Virus record (IMG/VR): IMGVR_UViG_3300042888_001989
Span: 1-45,584 of that record
Length of the DNA stretch: 45,584 bases
Reading direction: 5' to 3' (one strand)
Source: a virus
Part shown: positions 15,917-26,670 of the stretch, piece by piece
How positions within the stretch are numbered: the stretch's first letter is position 1
Layout of the letters: each line of letters begins with the position of its first letter
The notes under the pieces: generated by a model
What the model was told of the DNA's origin: nothing
Seen by the model: only the letters and a program-made list of their open reading frames with translations
Database searches by the model: none
Position numbers and translations under genes: made by a program

Positions 15917-18900
15917 TTATTCTGTTGTACAATTATGTATTAATTCTTGATTATAAAAATCACCACCATCTTCCCAATCAGGATCCCCAATTATAGTCAC
16001 ATTACCTTCATATTCATTTGTATCATATATCTGTGTTATGAATACTGTATTATAATCACTTATTAATGTATTAGATGCCCTAACACATTTATATATTTTA
16101 TCTCTTAAAATTGCAATATAATTTCTTTGTCTTTCATATAGTGTAGTACCATATATAAAGTTATTTAAATTATTTTCTGCCTGTAGTAAAGTTTCAGTAA
16201 GTCCACTACAACTCATAAAGTTACTATAGTAATTTTGTTGTTGTAACAAATATTTAGTTTCTTCAGCACTTAAGTCAGTATATAAAGTACTTAATTGTGT
16301 TTCTAAATTATTTAGATTATTAGTTAATAATGTAATTTGTGCACTAACCGAATCAATCTGTGATTGTAAATTAGGGGTATCAAAATCCTGTAAATTAAGT
16401 GAACACAATATTTTATTTTGTGCAGCAATATTATCTTTTACTAACTCAATTTGTATATTTTTGATTCTTATTTGATTTTTAATATTGTTTATAGTATCAT
16501 TAGTAGGGAACAATGGTATTTGTTCTACTAATGAATAAACATCTTCAGAACCAATACTAAAATCGGTGTACGCACTTAATGGACAACTATTTGTTGTCTC
16601 AATAAGATTTAAACTATATCTTTTATATTGGAATTTATTTTGATCAAAAATAGTATTTCTATAAATTTTACCTGAATTGTCACAACCTTCCCAAATTGTA
16701 GTTGCAGGTACCACTTGTTCTAATAAATTTAACCAATAATCACCAATTTTATCCATAAATTCAAACATAGTGTTATATGTGAATTTACCAGATAATTCTT
16801 TACCACAATTATTAGCATTTAAATAAAGTTCGTAGAATAATCTTAGAAGTGGGTAATCACTTATAGTTTGTCTACTCTTTACATCTATTAAATTTGATTG
16901 AACTAATTGATCAAATACGTCCTTAACATTAATTTCTGACGGTTGTATATCTAAATAATCCAATGGATTAATACAGATATTATATGAACTACCACTATAA
17001 TACCCATTAGAACATTCATTTAAAGTTCCACAATATTCACAGTCTCCTTCACAAACACTACATCCGTCAATTGGTTTCCATAGACATTTTGATAAACTAC
17101 TATCCCACTGATAGTTTTTACCTAAACCTAAACCTTCAGTACCCTCACCATTAAGTAAATTATTTATTGTTTTACAACATTCTTCGTTTACAAAGGTTGT
17201 TTGGTTAAATGTTTGTGCAGTTACCCCACTTAAAACTTGTACTAATGTGCCACCAGTATATGGTGTACTACCACTATAGATATATGATTCGTAAACTGAT
17301 ATTGTACCATCATAATTTTCAGTTATTAAACCAAATAAATTATTTGTTTGTTGGTTATTATTAATAACCAATGTATCAGTCCCACAATTATTGTTCTGAA
17401 TTTCAAAATTAGAAAGACCATAACCTAAATTTAATAAATCATAATATGTCGCATTTAATGAATTATTATAATCAGAAGTTAAGGTATAATATTGATTTTT
17501 TAATTCAGTAACTTGATTTTCTAAGATATCAGTAAACGTTGAACAACTAAATGTTAACCCTGTTGTAGATGCAGATAAGTCTAATGTATAATCTAATAAT
17601 GTGGTAGAACTGTATACCATTCCACTATACACTACCGTACTGGCAGATGTACAACTTGTTGGACAACCTCCATCACAGTCTATATTTTTCCAATAATTAA
17701 ATACGTCACACTCTATTGCCTTAGATGGGTCAATACTAAATGTAGTATTTTTAACATTTATTATTAAATCTGAGTGATTAACATCGTAGTTAGTATATCT
17801 ATATTCTAAATCTGTCCACAATCTTTCTTCAGGTGTACCCATTTTAACTACTTGATAGTTATTGGTGGATGCGGTATTACAAGGACCGTCAGGATATACT
17901 GTTTCAGTAATAATTCCTTGATCAGTATAAACCCAAGATTTTTTATTATCAATAACACAACTTAATTGTGGTATTAAACAATTATTTAATGAAACTAATC
18001 TTTCTGTTTTACAATCAGATACATTAATAATAATGTTATCTATAAGTAAACATACTGAACAGTTATAATTTTCTATTTCTACTGAGAAGAAAAATTCTTT
18101 GTTAGGGTATAATCTTCTTAAGTCATCACATACACATTCTGGTATAGTGAAATTAAATGTACCCCAATTAGGTTCAAATAAATTAGAATTATAAGGTGTA
18201 TTAGAATTAGATAGTTCTGTAAATACTGAATCTTGAATTAATGCAATATCTTGTTCACTACCATCTAAAATAATACCACTATACCCAACTGAAGGATCAA
18301 ATTCCCAAAAAGGGTTTACCGATTGAGTGTAGGGTAAGTATGTAAGATTTGAGTCTACTTGATTTGTATAAACTAAATTATTATTATCAACAAATAATTT
18401 AAAATTAAGTTTTAAATTATCAATTAATGTTAAATAACTTTCAGTATTATTAATATAATTATTGTACTGTGTTAATATTTCAGAATACCAATCATCATAT
18501 AAAGATTCAGTAATATCAGTAATTTCTAAAAGGTTTGTTTCAAGTAATTCTAAAGTATTATTTAAATAATTCAATAATTCTTGAGTACAACAAGGATTAG
18601 GTATTGTGGGATCACAAGGACTAGGTACTTCAGCCAAATCTTGTGTGATAACATCTACCACTTGTTCTGTAGTAAAAGTAGTTTTATTTACATTAGTTTC
18701 ATTTATAGTAATGTCATATATTAACTCATCTTTTTGTTGTATTAAACTACTAACTTGTGTTTGATTTTTTTGTAATTCAATTGTTAATGTTATTTTTTCA
18801 CTATCCGTTAAATCAATATAACCTTCAACATTTGTAATTTCTTTAGGTGTAACACCCAGTATTTTTGCAGTTTCGTTTATAGTATTTTTATAGTCATTTT

Positions 18901-21900
18901 GATCCATTTGGGAAGTTTGTGTAACCTCATTCCCAATAATCAAATAATTTTTAGATAATGTATTTATGTTATCTTGAACTATACCGATTTCTTTAATCAA
19001 CTGATTAATTAACTTCTGATTGTTTTGGAATTTAGCGTTTACTAATTCTTGTTCTAATGTATTGTTTTTATTACAATTACTTAATAATTCTAAATATATT
19101 TTCTTTTGTGCCGATAATCTTTCATTTTCTGTTTTAACACAGTTATTGAATAAATCCCTATCTCTTAAAGTAATTTCTTTTTTATCACCATAAATTTGTG
19201 TAGTACAGTATCCCTCAACATTGAATGAGTCTATAGCGTAAATTTCATTTTCATAAACTATACAATCTAAAGGTAATGTAACATCTGACAACGCTTTATT
19301 AATTACGTCAATTTGACTATTTTTTTGGTTTATCTGTACATCAATTGCAGTTAAATTAGTTTTTAATTTTGTATTTTCAGTAACTAAAAGATCAACTTGT
19401 GTATTCTTTTCCGAAATTACGGTATTTTTTTGTTTTTCTGAATTAATAATTTCATTTGTTAAAACCGCCTTAGTCGGTAAGTTTTCAGGAGTTTCTTCCA
19501 CTACACAGTTTGACTCATATTGCGAAATTACGCCATTAATACCTTCAATAGTATTCTTATAGTCCATATATAAATTAGTCCAAAGCCCATACTCTAATGG
19601 TATTTCTAACATACAAATATTTGTAGTAGTAATGTATTTATTAAAATCTATAAAACAACCAGGTTCTACTATATTAAGGAAATAACAGTCCCCAATACTC
19701 CTTTCTAATTCTTTTTTGATAGAATTTAAGTTAGTACCATAAGTAATCAATTCACTATAATCAAAATCAAATGTATTTAATAACTGACTATTAGGTGTTG
19801 TTATAATTTCTCCATATGTGTTAGTAATATTTCTAACCCAATTAAAGTTTACGGAATACGATTCTTTCAATTCGGTGATGTTACCACCAACGGCATTACA
19901 ACATTGTAAAATAGGTTCATTTTGTTGTGTGTTTTGCCATATAACATACTCTTCAGTAACATCTTCATTATCGTTAAAATTATTTTCTAATAATGAACTA
20001 TCTTCTTCACTATTTGTAAATGAAACAAAGTTCATACAATACAAACTATTAAGTGTGTTGTCGTGTATAATCGCAGGATAACAATCTATTCTAGTGACGC
20101 ACTCTTTCAAATTCTCTGTCTGATATTTTATCATATAGTCAAAAGAGAAATCAACTTTACAAGAACAATCTGTTACTTCAGGTAATTTAAAACCTGACCA
20201 AGCCTCACTCGCAAAAACTATCGATACATTATCTAGACTACCACAACCAATGTGGTTTGGATCTACTACCGCATTTGTAATGGAATTAGGGTTTTCAGTA
20301 TATAAATTACCATTATCTACATAAGGTATCAAATTATTAGTAATTGTATCAATATAAAATGAACCATAGGTATATTGAGTGAATAATGCTCCCACTGATT
20401 GGTATAATTGTGCCAATTGACCCGTTGCGTTCCAATCTAATACAAAGTCGTTATAATATTCTGTTGGTGTAAAACTAACTCTACCGTATTCATCTATTGT
20501 ATGTACCACCCAATTTGTTGGATCCATAAAATTTGGATCTTCAAATAATGAATTCAATATTGTTTCATAACAATCTATACAATCTTGACCAACACCTTTA
20601 ACTATAATTGCTTCTTCTAAACAATCATCGTAAATTGTTGTTGAATAATATTGCGGTACTTCACCTATTGGGTTTTGTAATTCCACGTACCCAATTGTTG
20701 TATCATATAATGAAGGTGGTATTACAAAAGTTGAACTTAGATTAGGTGGTACTATTTCATGATAGATTTGAATTTGTTCTTGTATTGCGTTTTGTTCAAT
20801 TTGGAAATTAATTTTTTTAAATGTTGCACCTACTAAAGGTGTCTCTACAGTTTCTTTACCACTACCTACCATACCTATTGGATTAGTATTTGGTACTGTG
20901 GTACCTGCAAGACCAATAACTGGTGTTGAGGGTAAAGGAGGTACTGAAGGGTTGGTAAATGGAACAGGTTCACCTTTATCGGGTGTAGTACTAACTACGT
21001 TCCCATTAGTTCCTGATGTACCATCTAATTGTGTCCCTAAATCGTTAATATATTCATCTATATCATTTGTTGTCGATGATGGTGTAGTTAAAGAATTACC
21101 TGAAGTACAAACAATATAACTTACATTGTTTTCTTCTATTAATTGGTAATTATACCCATACCACGCACAACATTCAGGACTACTAATTATTGTAGTTAAT
21201 TCACAATTTACTTCTTGAAAATATGTATAAAAATCTTTTGGTAATATATTTGTAGTAATCTTATTTAAGTAGGATTGAACTGATCCGCCCTGACCTCCCG
21301 TTATAGTGTTATTAGATAAGTTAGTAACCCCAATGAAATAAACTTGTCCCGCCTTTGTTAACTGATAACATTTATTATTAAATGAATAAACGTTACTCGG
21401 CATTGTATTATTATTTAATTCAAATACTATAATACCGTTTGCTAATGTGTCTACTGGATTACCTACACATGGTGCATTTTTAGAACAGTACTCAACCACT
21501 CTACATTCTTCATTAGTATATGTAACATATTGTCCTCCTTCAGAAGTACAACAAGACGCAAATTCATTAAATGATACTTTAGTACCACCAGAATTTACAA
21601 AATATATGTATGGATCACAAGTTACTGCACTTAATGATGAACAATCAATTTTAAAGTTATCTTGTGGTAATTCATTAACACAAATTTGTAGTGTTTGGTT
21701 GATATCACAATTTTCACTAGAAACTTCTAAAAGTGCATTGTTTTGTGCCACTGTATAGTTGTTTTGAATTACATACCATTCTGGCGAATACGCTAAATAA
21801 CTATTTTGTAGTATCTGTTGTTGGTAATCTAAGTATGCCTCTTCCGCAGCCTCAAATTGTTGTTGGAATGTGGTTTTACCGTCATTCTGTAAAGGAGTTT

Positions 21901-23971
21901 CAATAATACTATAATTGACATCAACACAGTCTTCAATAAACTGATATGTGTTAATTGCAGGATTAAAAGTTAATTGTGTAGTAAAAAATTCAGTTGTCGC
22001 TGAAGGTACGCTATTAAATAACCCATGATTATAATTTAAAAAATAATTATCCCCTAAAGTTTTTGCAGTAACGGTTACTGTTGGTTCCGAATTAAAGTTT
22101 GGTATAAAACATCTACTAAAGTATTGTAAATACTCACTACCACCATCATAAGCCCCAACGTGTGGGTTATTACCATCCAAATTAGTTATTACATTAGAAC
22201 CATAAGTCTCTCTATACCAACCACCCGCTTTTTGGAAATACATTTCAGTATAATCATTCTCTACTAATTGTCCAGTGGTTTGATCGATATAATTTGTAAT
22301 AACCAAATCACCGTTTATTGGTGGTAATGGAAAACCATTATCATCATATGGTATATTATTAAAATTTACTTCACCTGTGTAAATATATAATAATTTTTTT
22401 ATCTCTTCAACATCTAAAGGTTTATCTACTATTACAATATATTCATTAAAATTAACTAATGATTCAGGTGCACCGATAAATCTAAATAAAAATTCTACCG
22501 CCTTTCTAGTTCCCTTACTCTTCCATAACCAAGCAATATTTAATATCAATCTTCTATATAGTTCGATATCAATTTCACTTTGTGTCATATTAGTAGAAGT
22601 ACCACTAAATTCACCACCACCATTACTAGGTAAATATAATTTACTAAATGTGTTGTCCGTTATAAATGTTACAGGATCTAACCCTAACATATATGCCAAA
22701 TCTTTGACTAACGCATCAGGTACATTATTTTTCTTGTCGTATGTAACAACGTGAGCCAATTTAATTCCATTAATATATTTTTTAATATAATCAAATTCAA
22801 CCCCATATATCCTCAATAATTTAGTTGCCTTCTCACCATTTAAAACGTAGTCATCTCCATCCGCCCTAGGTACGGTATCAAAACTATTTATCGCTTCAGT
22901 AGTATACTTTCTTATAATGATATCAGTCCTAGAATTATCTAAGTCTTCACCTAACTGATTCATTTTATCTAAGAAAGCAATATAGTAACTATCGAAAAAG
23001 TTTAGATTATATCCATCTTCTAATATTGGGAAATCAAATAATTTCTTAGATGTTAGTACCACACCATTGTCAGTGAATTTTGTACTATAAAATTGAGATG
23101 TATACTTTGGGTATATATTTCTATCTAATAAATTTAATTGTAATTCATTTAAACTTGAAAAGAATTTTTCTATTTCAGATTCATTTGGTTTAATAAAATA
23201 GGGTATTGAACTATCTATAGGTGTACTTAAAAAAGATATTTGTGGTAGAATTAAACCTGTTAATTCTGGAAAAGGATTACCCTCAACAACTAATTCTATT
23301 TCAGAGTTAGTTTTTTGTGTTGCAGGTGTTATACTTTTTATATTTTTTCTTATACCATTATGTTCAATTACATATGAAGTATTTTTTAATGTGAAATTTC
23401 TTAACGGATTTTCCGTTTGTTCTGTAGGTGTGAATTGTGCATCTACAGTATATTTTATATTGTATGGATTAACAAAGAAATTACTATTTACCTTAAATGT
23501 AGATTCGTCCGCAGATAAATCATACACATAATCTGTAATATTATTACCCGTAACACTACCAACCTTATTGTCTACATATATTGCCGCAGGATAATTATTT
23601 TGTATCTCAATTAAGGATGCCCTAATTAATTCTTTTGATGATCCATACCAAACATAACTTATTGGATTTGTTAGATCTAAATTAAGTTTTGTTTTTAAAT
23701 TTTTTTGTATTTCTAATTGTGGGGTATTTTCAGTTACTATATCATCTAATGTAAAAAATTTAGACTTAGTACCCTGCGTAAATAATACGTTTGGTTTCGG
23801 ATCTAAATTTACTGATATAGAAAAATTACCATTAGTGAAAAGCGTAGTCCCCCCTTCACTAGTGAGTTGGAAACCTACTAAGTCGGGACTGAAATTCCTA
23901 TATTCAATGTTATCATTGAAAAATATTCTTTTAGCGTACCCTGCAATTTTTATCCTTTTATTGTTCGCCAT
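15917..23971 (-). CDS. Giant 2684-aa tail/baseplate protein with repeated Cys-Cys modules
   Basis: At 2684 residues (about 300 kDa) this is the longest gene in the window. Residues about 427-520 (DLAYMLGLDPVTF, then LWKSKGTRKAVEFLF and RFIGAPE) resemble the helical segment of phage tail proteins in which a KGT motif precedes an amphipathic helix. This suggests baseplate or fibre-network placement. Downstream, Cys-Cys modules recur near residues 807, 934, 1357, 1795 and 2264; four have glycine or tyrosine-rich residues after the CC and three end in another Cys. Coiled coils are evident near 1540-1620, 1680-1780 and 2510-2610. A Cys cluster (CSVCEGDCEYCGTLNEC) lies near 2300. There is no signal peptide. 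The gene follows the 300-aa protein by 7 bases in the tail block. T4 has no baseplate protein of this size; the analogue could be a fusion of wedge and fibre functions (inference). Confidence 0.8.
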   Translation of the reverse strand: MANNKRIKIAGYAKRIFFNDNIEYRNFSPDLVGFQLTSEGGTTLFTNGNFSISVNLDPKPNVLFTQGTKSKFFTLDDIVTENTPQLEIQKNLKTKLNLDLTNPISYVWYGSSKELIRASLIEIQNNYPAAIYVDNKVGSVTGNNITDYVYDLSADESTFKVNSNFFVNPYNIKYTVDAQFTPTEQTENPLRNFTLKNTSYVIEHNGIRKNIKSITPATQKTNSEIELVVEGNPFPELTGLILPQISFLSTPIDSSIPYFIKPNESEIEKFFSSLNELQLNLLDRNIYPKYTSQFYSTKFTDNGVVLTSKKLFDFPILEDGYNLNFFDSYYIAFLDKMNQLGEDLDNSRTDIIIRKYTTEAINSFDTVPRADGDDYVLNGEKATKLLRIYGVEFDYIKKYINGIKLAHVVTYDKKNNVPDALVKDLAYMLGLDPVTFITDNTFSKLYLPSNGGGEFSGTSTNMTQSEIDIELYRRLILNIAWLWKSKGTRKAVEFLFRFIGAPESLVNFNEYIVIVDKPLDVEEIKKLLYIYTGEVNFNNIPYDDNGFPLPPINGDLVITNYIDQTTGQLVENDYTEMYFQKAGGWYRETYGSNVITNLDGNNPHVGAYDGGSEYLQYFSRCFIPNFNSEPTVTVTAKTLGDNYFLNYNHGLFNSVPSATTEFFTTQLTFNPAINTYQFIEDCVDVNYSIIETPLQNDGKTTFQQQFEAAEEAYLDYQQQILQNSYLAYSPEWYVIQNNYTVAQNNALLEVSSENCDINQTLQICVNELPQDNFKIDCSSLSAVTCDPYIYFVNSGGTKVSFNEFASCCTSEGGQYVTYTNEECRVVEYCSKNAPCVGNPVDTLANGIIVFELNNNTMPSNVYSFNNKCYQLTKAGQVYFIGVTNLSNNTITGGQGGSVQSYLNKITTNILPKDFYTYFQEVNCELTTIISSPECCAWYGYNYQLIEENNVSYIVCTSGNSLTTPSSTTNDIDEYINDLGTQLDGTSGTNGNVVSTTPDKGEPVPFTNPSVPPLPSTPVIGLAGTTVPNTNPIGMVGSGKETVETPLVGATFKKINFQIEQNAIQEQIQIYHEIVPPNLSSTFVIPPSLYDTTIGYVELQNPIGEVPQYYSTTIYDDCLEEAIIVKGVGQDCIDCYETILNSLFEDPNFMDPTNWVVHTIDEYGRVSFTPTEYYNDFVLDWNATGQLAQLYQSVGALFTQYTYGSFYIDTITNNLIPYVDNGNLYTENPNSITNAVVDPNHIGCGSLDNVSIVFASEAWSGFKLPEVTDCSCKVDFSFDYMIKYQTENLKECVTRIDCYPAIIHDNTLNSLYCMNFVSFTNSEEDSSLLENNFNDNEDVTEEYVIWQNTQQNEPILQCCNAVGGNITELKESYSVNFNWVRNITNTYGEIITTPNSQLLNTFDFDYSELITYGTNLNSIKKELERSIGDCYFLNIVEPGCFIDFNKYITTTNICMLEIPLEYGLWTNLYMDYKNTIEGINGVISQYESNCVVEETPENLPTKAVLTNEIINSEKQKNTVISEKNTQVDLLVTENTKLKTNLTAIDVQINQKNSQIDVINKALSDVTLPLDCIVYENEIYAIDSFNVEGYCTTQIYGDKKEITLRDRDLFNNCVKTENERLSAQKKIYLELLSNCNKNNTLEQELVNAKFQNNQKLINQLIKEIGIVQDNINTLSKNYLIIGNEVTQTSQMDQNDYKNTINETAKILGVTPKEITNVEGYIDLTDSEKITLTIELQKNQTQVSSLIQQKDELIYDITINETNVNKTTFTTEQVVDVITQDLAEVPSPCDPTIPNPCCTQELLNYLNNTLELLETNLLEITDITESLYDDWYSEILTQYNNYINNTESYLTLIDNLKLNFKLFVDNNNLVYTNQVDSNLTYLPYTQSVNPFWEFDPSVGYSGIILDGSEQDIALIQDSVFTELSNSNTPYNSNLFEPNWGTFNFTIPECVCDDLRRLYPNKEFFFSVEIENYNCSVCLLIDNIIINVSDCKTERLVSLNNCLIPQLSCVIDNKKSWVYTDQGIITETVYPDGPCNTASTNNYQVVKMGTPEERLWTDLEYRYTNYDVNHSDLIINVKNTTFSIDPSKAIECDVFNYWKNIDCDGGCPTSCTSASTVVYSGMVYSSTTLLDYTLDLSASTTGLTFSCSTFTDILENQVTELKNQYYTLTSDYNNSLNATYYDLLNLGYGLSNFEIQNNNCGTDTLVINNNQQTNNLFGLITENYDGTISVYESYIYSGSTPYTGGTLVQVLSGVTAQTFNQTTFVNEECCKTINNLLNGEGTEGLGLGKNYQWDSSLSKCLWKPIDGCSVCEGDCEYCGTLNECSNGYYSGSSYNICINPLDYLDIQPSEINVKDVFDQLVQSNLIDVKSRQTISDYPLLRLFYELYLNANNCGKELSGKFTYNTMFEFMDKIGDYWLNLLEQVVPATTIWEGCDNSGKIYRNTIFDQNKFQYKRYSLNLIETTNSCPLSAYTDFSIGSEDVYSLVEQIPLFPTNDTINNIKNQIRIKNIQIELVKDNIAAQNKILCSLNLQDFDTPNLQSQIDSVSAQITLLTNNLNNLETQLSTLYTDLSAEETKYLLQQQNYYSNFMSCSGLTETLLQAENNLNNFIYGTTLYERQRNYIAILRDKIYKCVRASNTLISDYNTVFITQIYDTNEYEGNVTIIGDPDWEDGGDFYNQELIHNCTTE

Positions 23972-23978
23972 TTACGTT

Positions 23979-24881
23979 TTAAAAATTAGTTATATCTGTA
24001 AAATCTTTTGTTGGGTCTATGGTAAATTTCTGTTCCCTAACTTCATACAATGGTTTACCTGTAAACTGATCTTTAACTTCATATAAGTTGTATTGTCTGT
24101 AAATCTGATTACCAAAATTGTATATAGTATAAATACCATCTTCCAAAGATTTTGTTTGGTTAGAGAATAGTGCGTATGCCAATGTTTCTTCATCGAATTC
24201 CACCATTTCTATTTCCAACATAACTGGATTAAAAAACGTATTTGTTATGATTACATCCTGAAGAGGATTACCTATAAAAGGTATTGCGTTTGGTTTAACT
24301 GAAGGTGCCGAAGAAGGCGATACCGTACAAAATAAACTAGTAGAGTTGTCGTTAAATGTATATGCTTGTGACGCATTTGAGTTACCCTGATTTTGTGATA
24401 TAGGTAAAGCCCTATTATTAGACGTTATAATTCTAAATAAATTTTGAATTTTATCTTGTCCCGTACCCGTTTGTTCTTTTAAATATTCTATCCGATAACC
24501 AACTAAATTACCATTTTCAAACCTATTTTGTAATTCCAAAGGTATTTGATTGATGTCGAATACAATACCTTTTACATCTTGATTATCTATTAATACGCCA
24601 CAATCTTGTATTGTTGTTCTTATTTGTTTAGGTCGTATTACTATACTATAAAACCCTTTAGAACCAAATACTGATGTTGGTAATTTTAATGTATATAATC
24701 CACCAAATATTTCATTAACGTTGTTTGGATTATTTGCAGGAATCAATACCTCTGCAGGGTCTAATGATTGCAGTTCTACTGTAGTTAATGATTCCCTATT
24801 GGGTGTATAACTGTAAAATATTTCAACGTCATCTATTGATACATCTGCTGGTCTTATAGTTCCGTAATTTCCTGTTGCCAT
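23979..24881 (-). CDS. Unknown tail-block protein, 300 aa
   Basis: The protein has 300 residues and begins MATGNYGTIRPADVSIDDVE. It appears beta-rich, with segments such as YTLKLPTSVFGSKGFYSIVI and VMLEIEMVEFDEETLAYALF. It ends KFTIDPTKDFTDITNF. There is no cysteine cluster, membrane segment, signal peptide or recognised motif. It sits between a 291-aa protein (10 bases upstream) and the giant tail protein (7 bases downstream) on the same strand, so it is probably a baseplate or tail structural component. Three proteins of about 290-300 residues lie in a row here. T4 baseplate proteins gp8 (334 aa) and gp9 (288 aa) occupy a comparable place after gp6 and gp7, but I see no sequence match that would prove correspondence. 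Confidence 0.7.
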   Translation of the reverse strand: MATGNYGTIRPADVSIDDVEIFYSYTPNRESLTTVELQSLDPAEVLIPANNPNNVNEIFGGLYTLKLPTSVFGSKGFYSIVIRPKQIRTTIQDCGVLIDNQDVKGIVFDINQIPLELQNRFENGNLVGYRIEYLKEQTGTGQDKIQNLFRIITSNNRALPISQNQGNSNASQAYTFNDNSTSLFCTVSPSSAPSVKPNAIPFIGNPLQDVIITNTFFNPVMLEIEMVEFDEETLAYALFSNQTKSLEDGIYTIYNFGNQIYRQYNLYEVKDQFTGKPLYEVREQKFTIDPTKDFTDITNF

Positions 24882-24891
24882 AACTTTATTT

Positions 24892-25767
24892 TTATATTCT
24901 TATAAATCCACCTCTATTTGTGTCGATATCATTACTTGTTTTTATTTCAGATAATATTCCGTGTCTTTCAAATATATCCTCTATACCTCTATTTATAAAT
25001 ACTGCACTATCAACTTCTGGTTTAAAAACTATACCTAAATATTCTTCTTTTTTTAATGAAGCGTTTAATGACACATTATATTGATTCCATCCACCATTTT
25101 TCGATACAAATTTAGTAGTATTAAAACTCAAATCTTTATTATATTCATCTACTGTTTTTGTAAATTGATTTTTAAATGTAGTAAATTCAACTCCTGTGTT
25201 TAATATATTATTATTATTTGCACCAATCTTATAGACTGTTTGTAAATTATTTTCAGATATTACACCACTAAAATTATTTTTAGGGTTATTAGATACATTC
25301 AAATTAGGTACATATATGTCATTACCTTGTGAATCTTTTCTATATGATTTTACTTGTTTTAATAAGGAATCGTCTGTGTAACCACTAACTGTGACATTAT
25401 TTGTATAATAAAAACTAACAGGTGCACCTGCCAATCTACCGTAAGTGAATGAATTAAAGTTATCAGGTTTTACTGTTAATGTACTACTTTTAGGTACGAA
25501 TGGTTCATCTGTGAATATACCCATATCGTCAATATCTTGTGTTAAAAATAGTGAAACATCTATTGTATTTACTATTTTTTGACCTAACTGAGTTAATATG
25601 TAATTCCCTTCGGAATCTATCTTATAATCAGGTATTTTCCCATAATAATATTTAGGATTACTTTCATCAATAACCGTTTTACCTTCTGAATTTTTCACTA
25701 AAACACTTTTAGGTATATTCCTTACAGTGTAATATTCTAAATTTATTTTTTTTCTGATATATTCCAT
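24892..25767 (-). CDS. Unknown tail-block protein, 291 aa
   Basis: The protein has 291 residues and begins MEYIRKKINLEYYTVRNIPK. It is Asn/Tyr/Lys-rich, with likely beta strands (FTYGRLAGAPVSFYYTNNVT, YNVSLNASLKKEEYLGIVF). It ends with INRGIEDIFERHGILSEIKT. The last motif, a ring of charged residues near I-E-R-H-G, is common enough in phage structural proteins not to be diagnostic. The position between the 294-aa and 300-aa proteins supports a structural role in the baseplate. The TATTTATA motif lies 8 bases upstream of its ATG. No function is assigned. Confidence 0.7.
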   Translation of the reverse strand: MEYIRKKINLEYYTVRNIPKSVLVKNSEGKTVIDESNPKYYYGKIPDYKIDSEGNYILTQLGQKIVNTIDVSLFLTQDIDDMGIFTDEPFVPKSSTLTVKPDNFNSFTYGRLAGAPVSFYYTNNVTVSGYTDDSLLKQVKSYRKDSQGNDIYVPNLNVSNNPKNNFSGVISENNLQTVYKIGANNNNILNTGVEFTTFKNQFTKTVDEYNKDLSFNTTKFVSKNGGWNQYNVSLNASLKKEEYLGIVFKPEVDSAVFINRGIEDIFERHGILSEIKTSNDIDTNRGGFIRI

Positions 25768-25775
25768 AACTATTT

Positions 25776-25783
25776 TATAAATA
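25776..25783 (-). promoter_or_regulatory. TATTTATA motif upstream of the 291-aa tail-block gene
   Basis: The coding strand reads TATTTATA 8 bases before the ATG at 25767. It is one of four exact copies placed 5-10 bases before start codons in this window. Confidence 0.3.
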
Positions 25784-25785
25784 TA

Positions 25786-26670
25786 TTAAAGTATAGTTTG
25801 CCAAAATGTTAATGTAGGTATACCATTACCCGATGGATTTAAATTAACTCCAGGTGGCACCAATTGTTGTCTTGCATTGGGGGTAAATTTGTATTTATAT
25901 ACACCGTTATCATTTTTTAATATAACTTTAAGATAGGTTATCCCATTTTCACCTTCTAAATTAGTTAATGTTATATTGTTTGGACTAAAGTCTTTTGACG
26001 CAGCCATTTCATATATTTTACCATTACCCGCATTATTAAATTGTACCACTGCATACATCTCATATTCTTGGTTTGGTGCATTATCAACCAAATCTTTAAA
26101 CCAATAGATATGAAATCCTTCATGTACTTCTTCAGGTTGTAATACAGGATCACCTATTGTTAATGTAATTGGACAATTATCTAAAGGTAACACAAACCCG
26201 TATTGATTCTCTTGATCTTTACCTACTTGAGTGTAAATGTCTGAAAAAGATAATAGTTGGTTTTTGCCACTATATGGGTTATCGTAAAGAGATAGTCTTA
26301 TAAAACTATTGATGAATCTACTAGTTCTACAAAATATATCATCAAAAATAAACCCAATATCTTTATATAAACCAGGTTCTGCCCCATTACCTCTATGTAA
26401 AGGATTACCTATCAGTATACTCGCTGGGGTGTAAAAATTTAAATTTATTTTAAATTTATCTATAATATTCCAATATTTATCACAAGGTTTAAATATAACT
26501 TTTTTATAGTCAACTATAGGATTTATAGATTTTTCTATCTCATCTTTAACAAACTTATCCTCTATCAATTCCGCGTTATCGACAGGAAAGAAATTAGTCC
26601 CCAATGCAATATCGATAGTGGTACCACTACCTAAACTACCTATTAATATTTTTCTTCTATCAACAAACAT
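25786..26670 (-). CDS. Unknown tail-block protein, 294 aa
   Basis: The protein has 294 residues from the ATG at 26670 (MFVDRRKILIGSLGSGTTID). A TTG two codons upstream at 26676 is possible but less likely. Either start overlaps the end of the preceding gene, by 11 or 17 bases, indicating translational coupling. The sequence is beta-rich and includes FKPCDKYWNIIDKFKINLNF, SFIRLSLYDNPYSGKNQLLS and FHIYWFKDLVD. It ends in a proline- and glycine-rich region followed by TLTFWQTIL. No family is recognised. The operon context between the 724-aa protein and the 291-aa protein suggests a baseplate or tail component. Confidence 0.7.
   Translation of the reverse strand: MFVDRRKILIGSLGSGTTIDIALGTNFFPVDNAELIEDKFVKDEIEKSINPIVDYKKVIFKPCDKYWNIIDKFKINLNFYTPASILIGNPLHRGNGAEPGLYKDIGFIFDDIFCRTSRFINSFIRLSLYDNPYSGKNQLLSFSDIYTQVGKDQENQYGFVLPLDNCPITLTIGDPVLQPEEVHEGFHIYWFKDLVDNAPNQEYEMYAVVQFNNAGNGKIYEMAASKDFSPNNITLTNLEGENGITYLKVILKNDNGVYKYKFTPNARQQLVPPGVNLNPSGNGIPTLTFWQTIL

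Noticed and set aside
21447-21758. Plus-strand open frame of about 100 codons within the giant tail gene
   Set aside because: It lies fully inside a certain gene on the other strand, with no promoter or recognisable domain.
25971-26153. Minus-strand open frame in another phase of the 294-aa tail-block gene
   Set aside because: It overlaps a longer, better-coding frame and has atypical composition (many Met, Trp and Arg).
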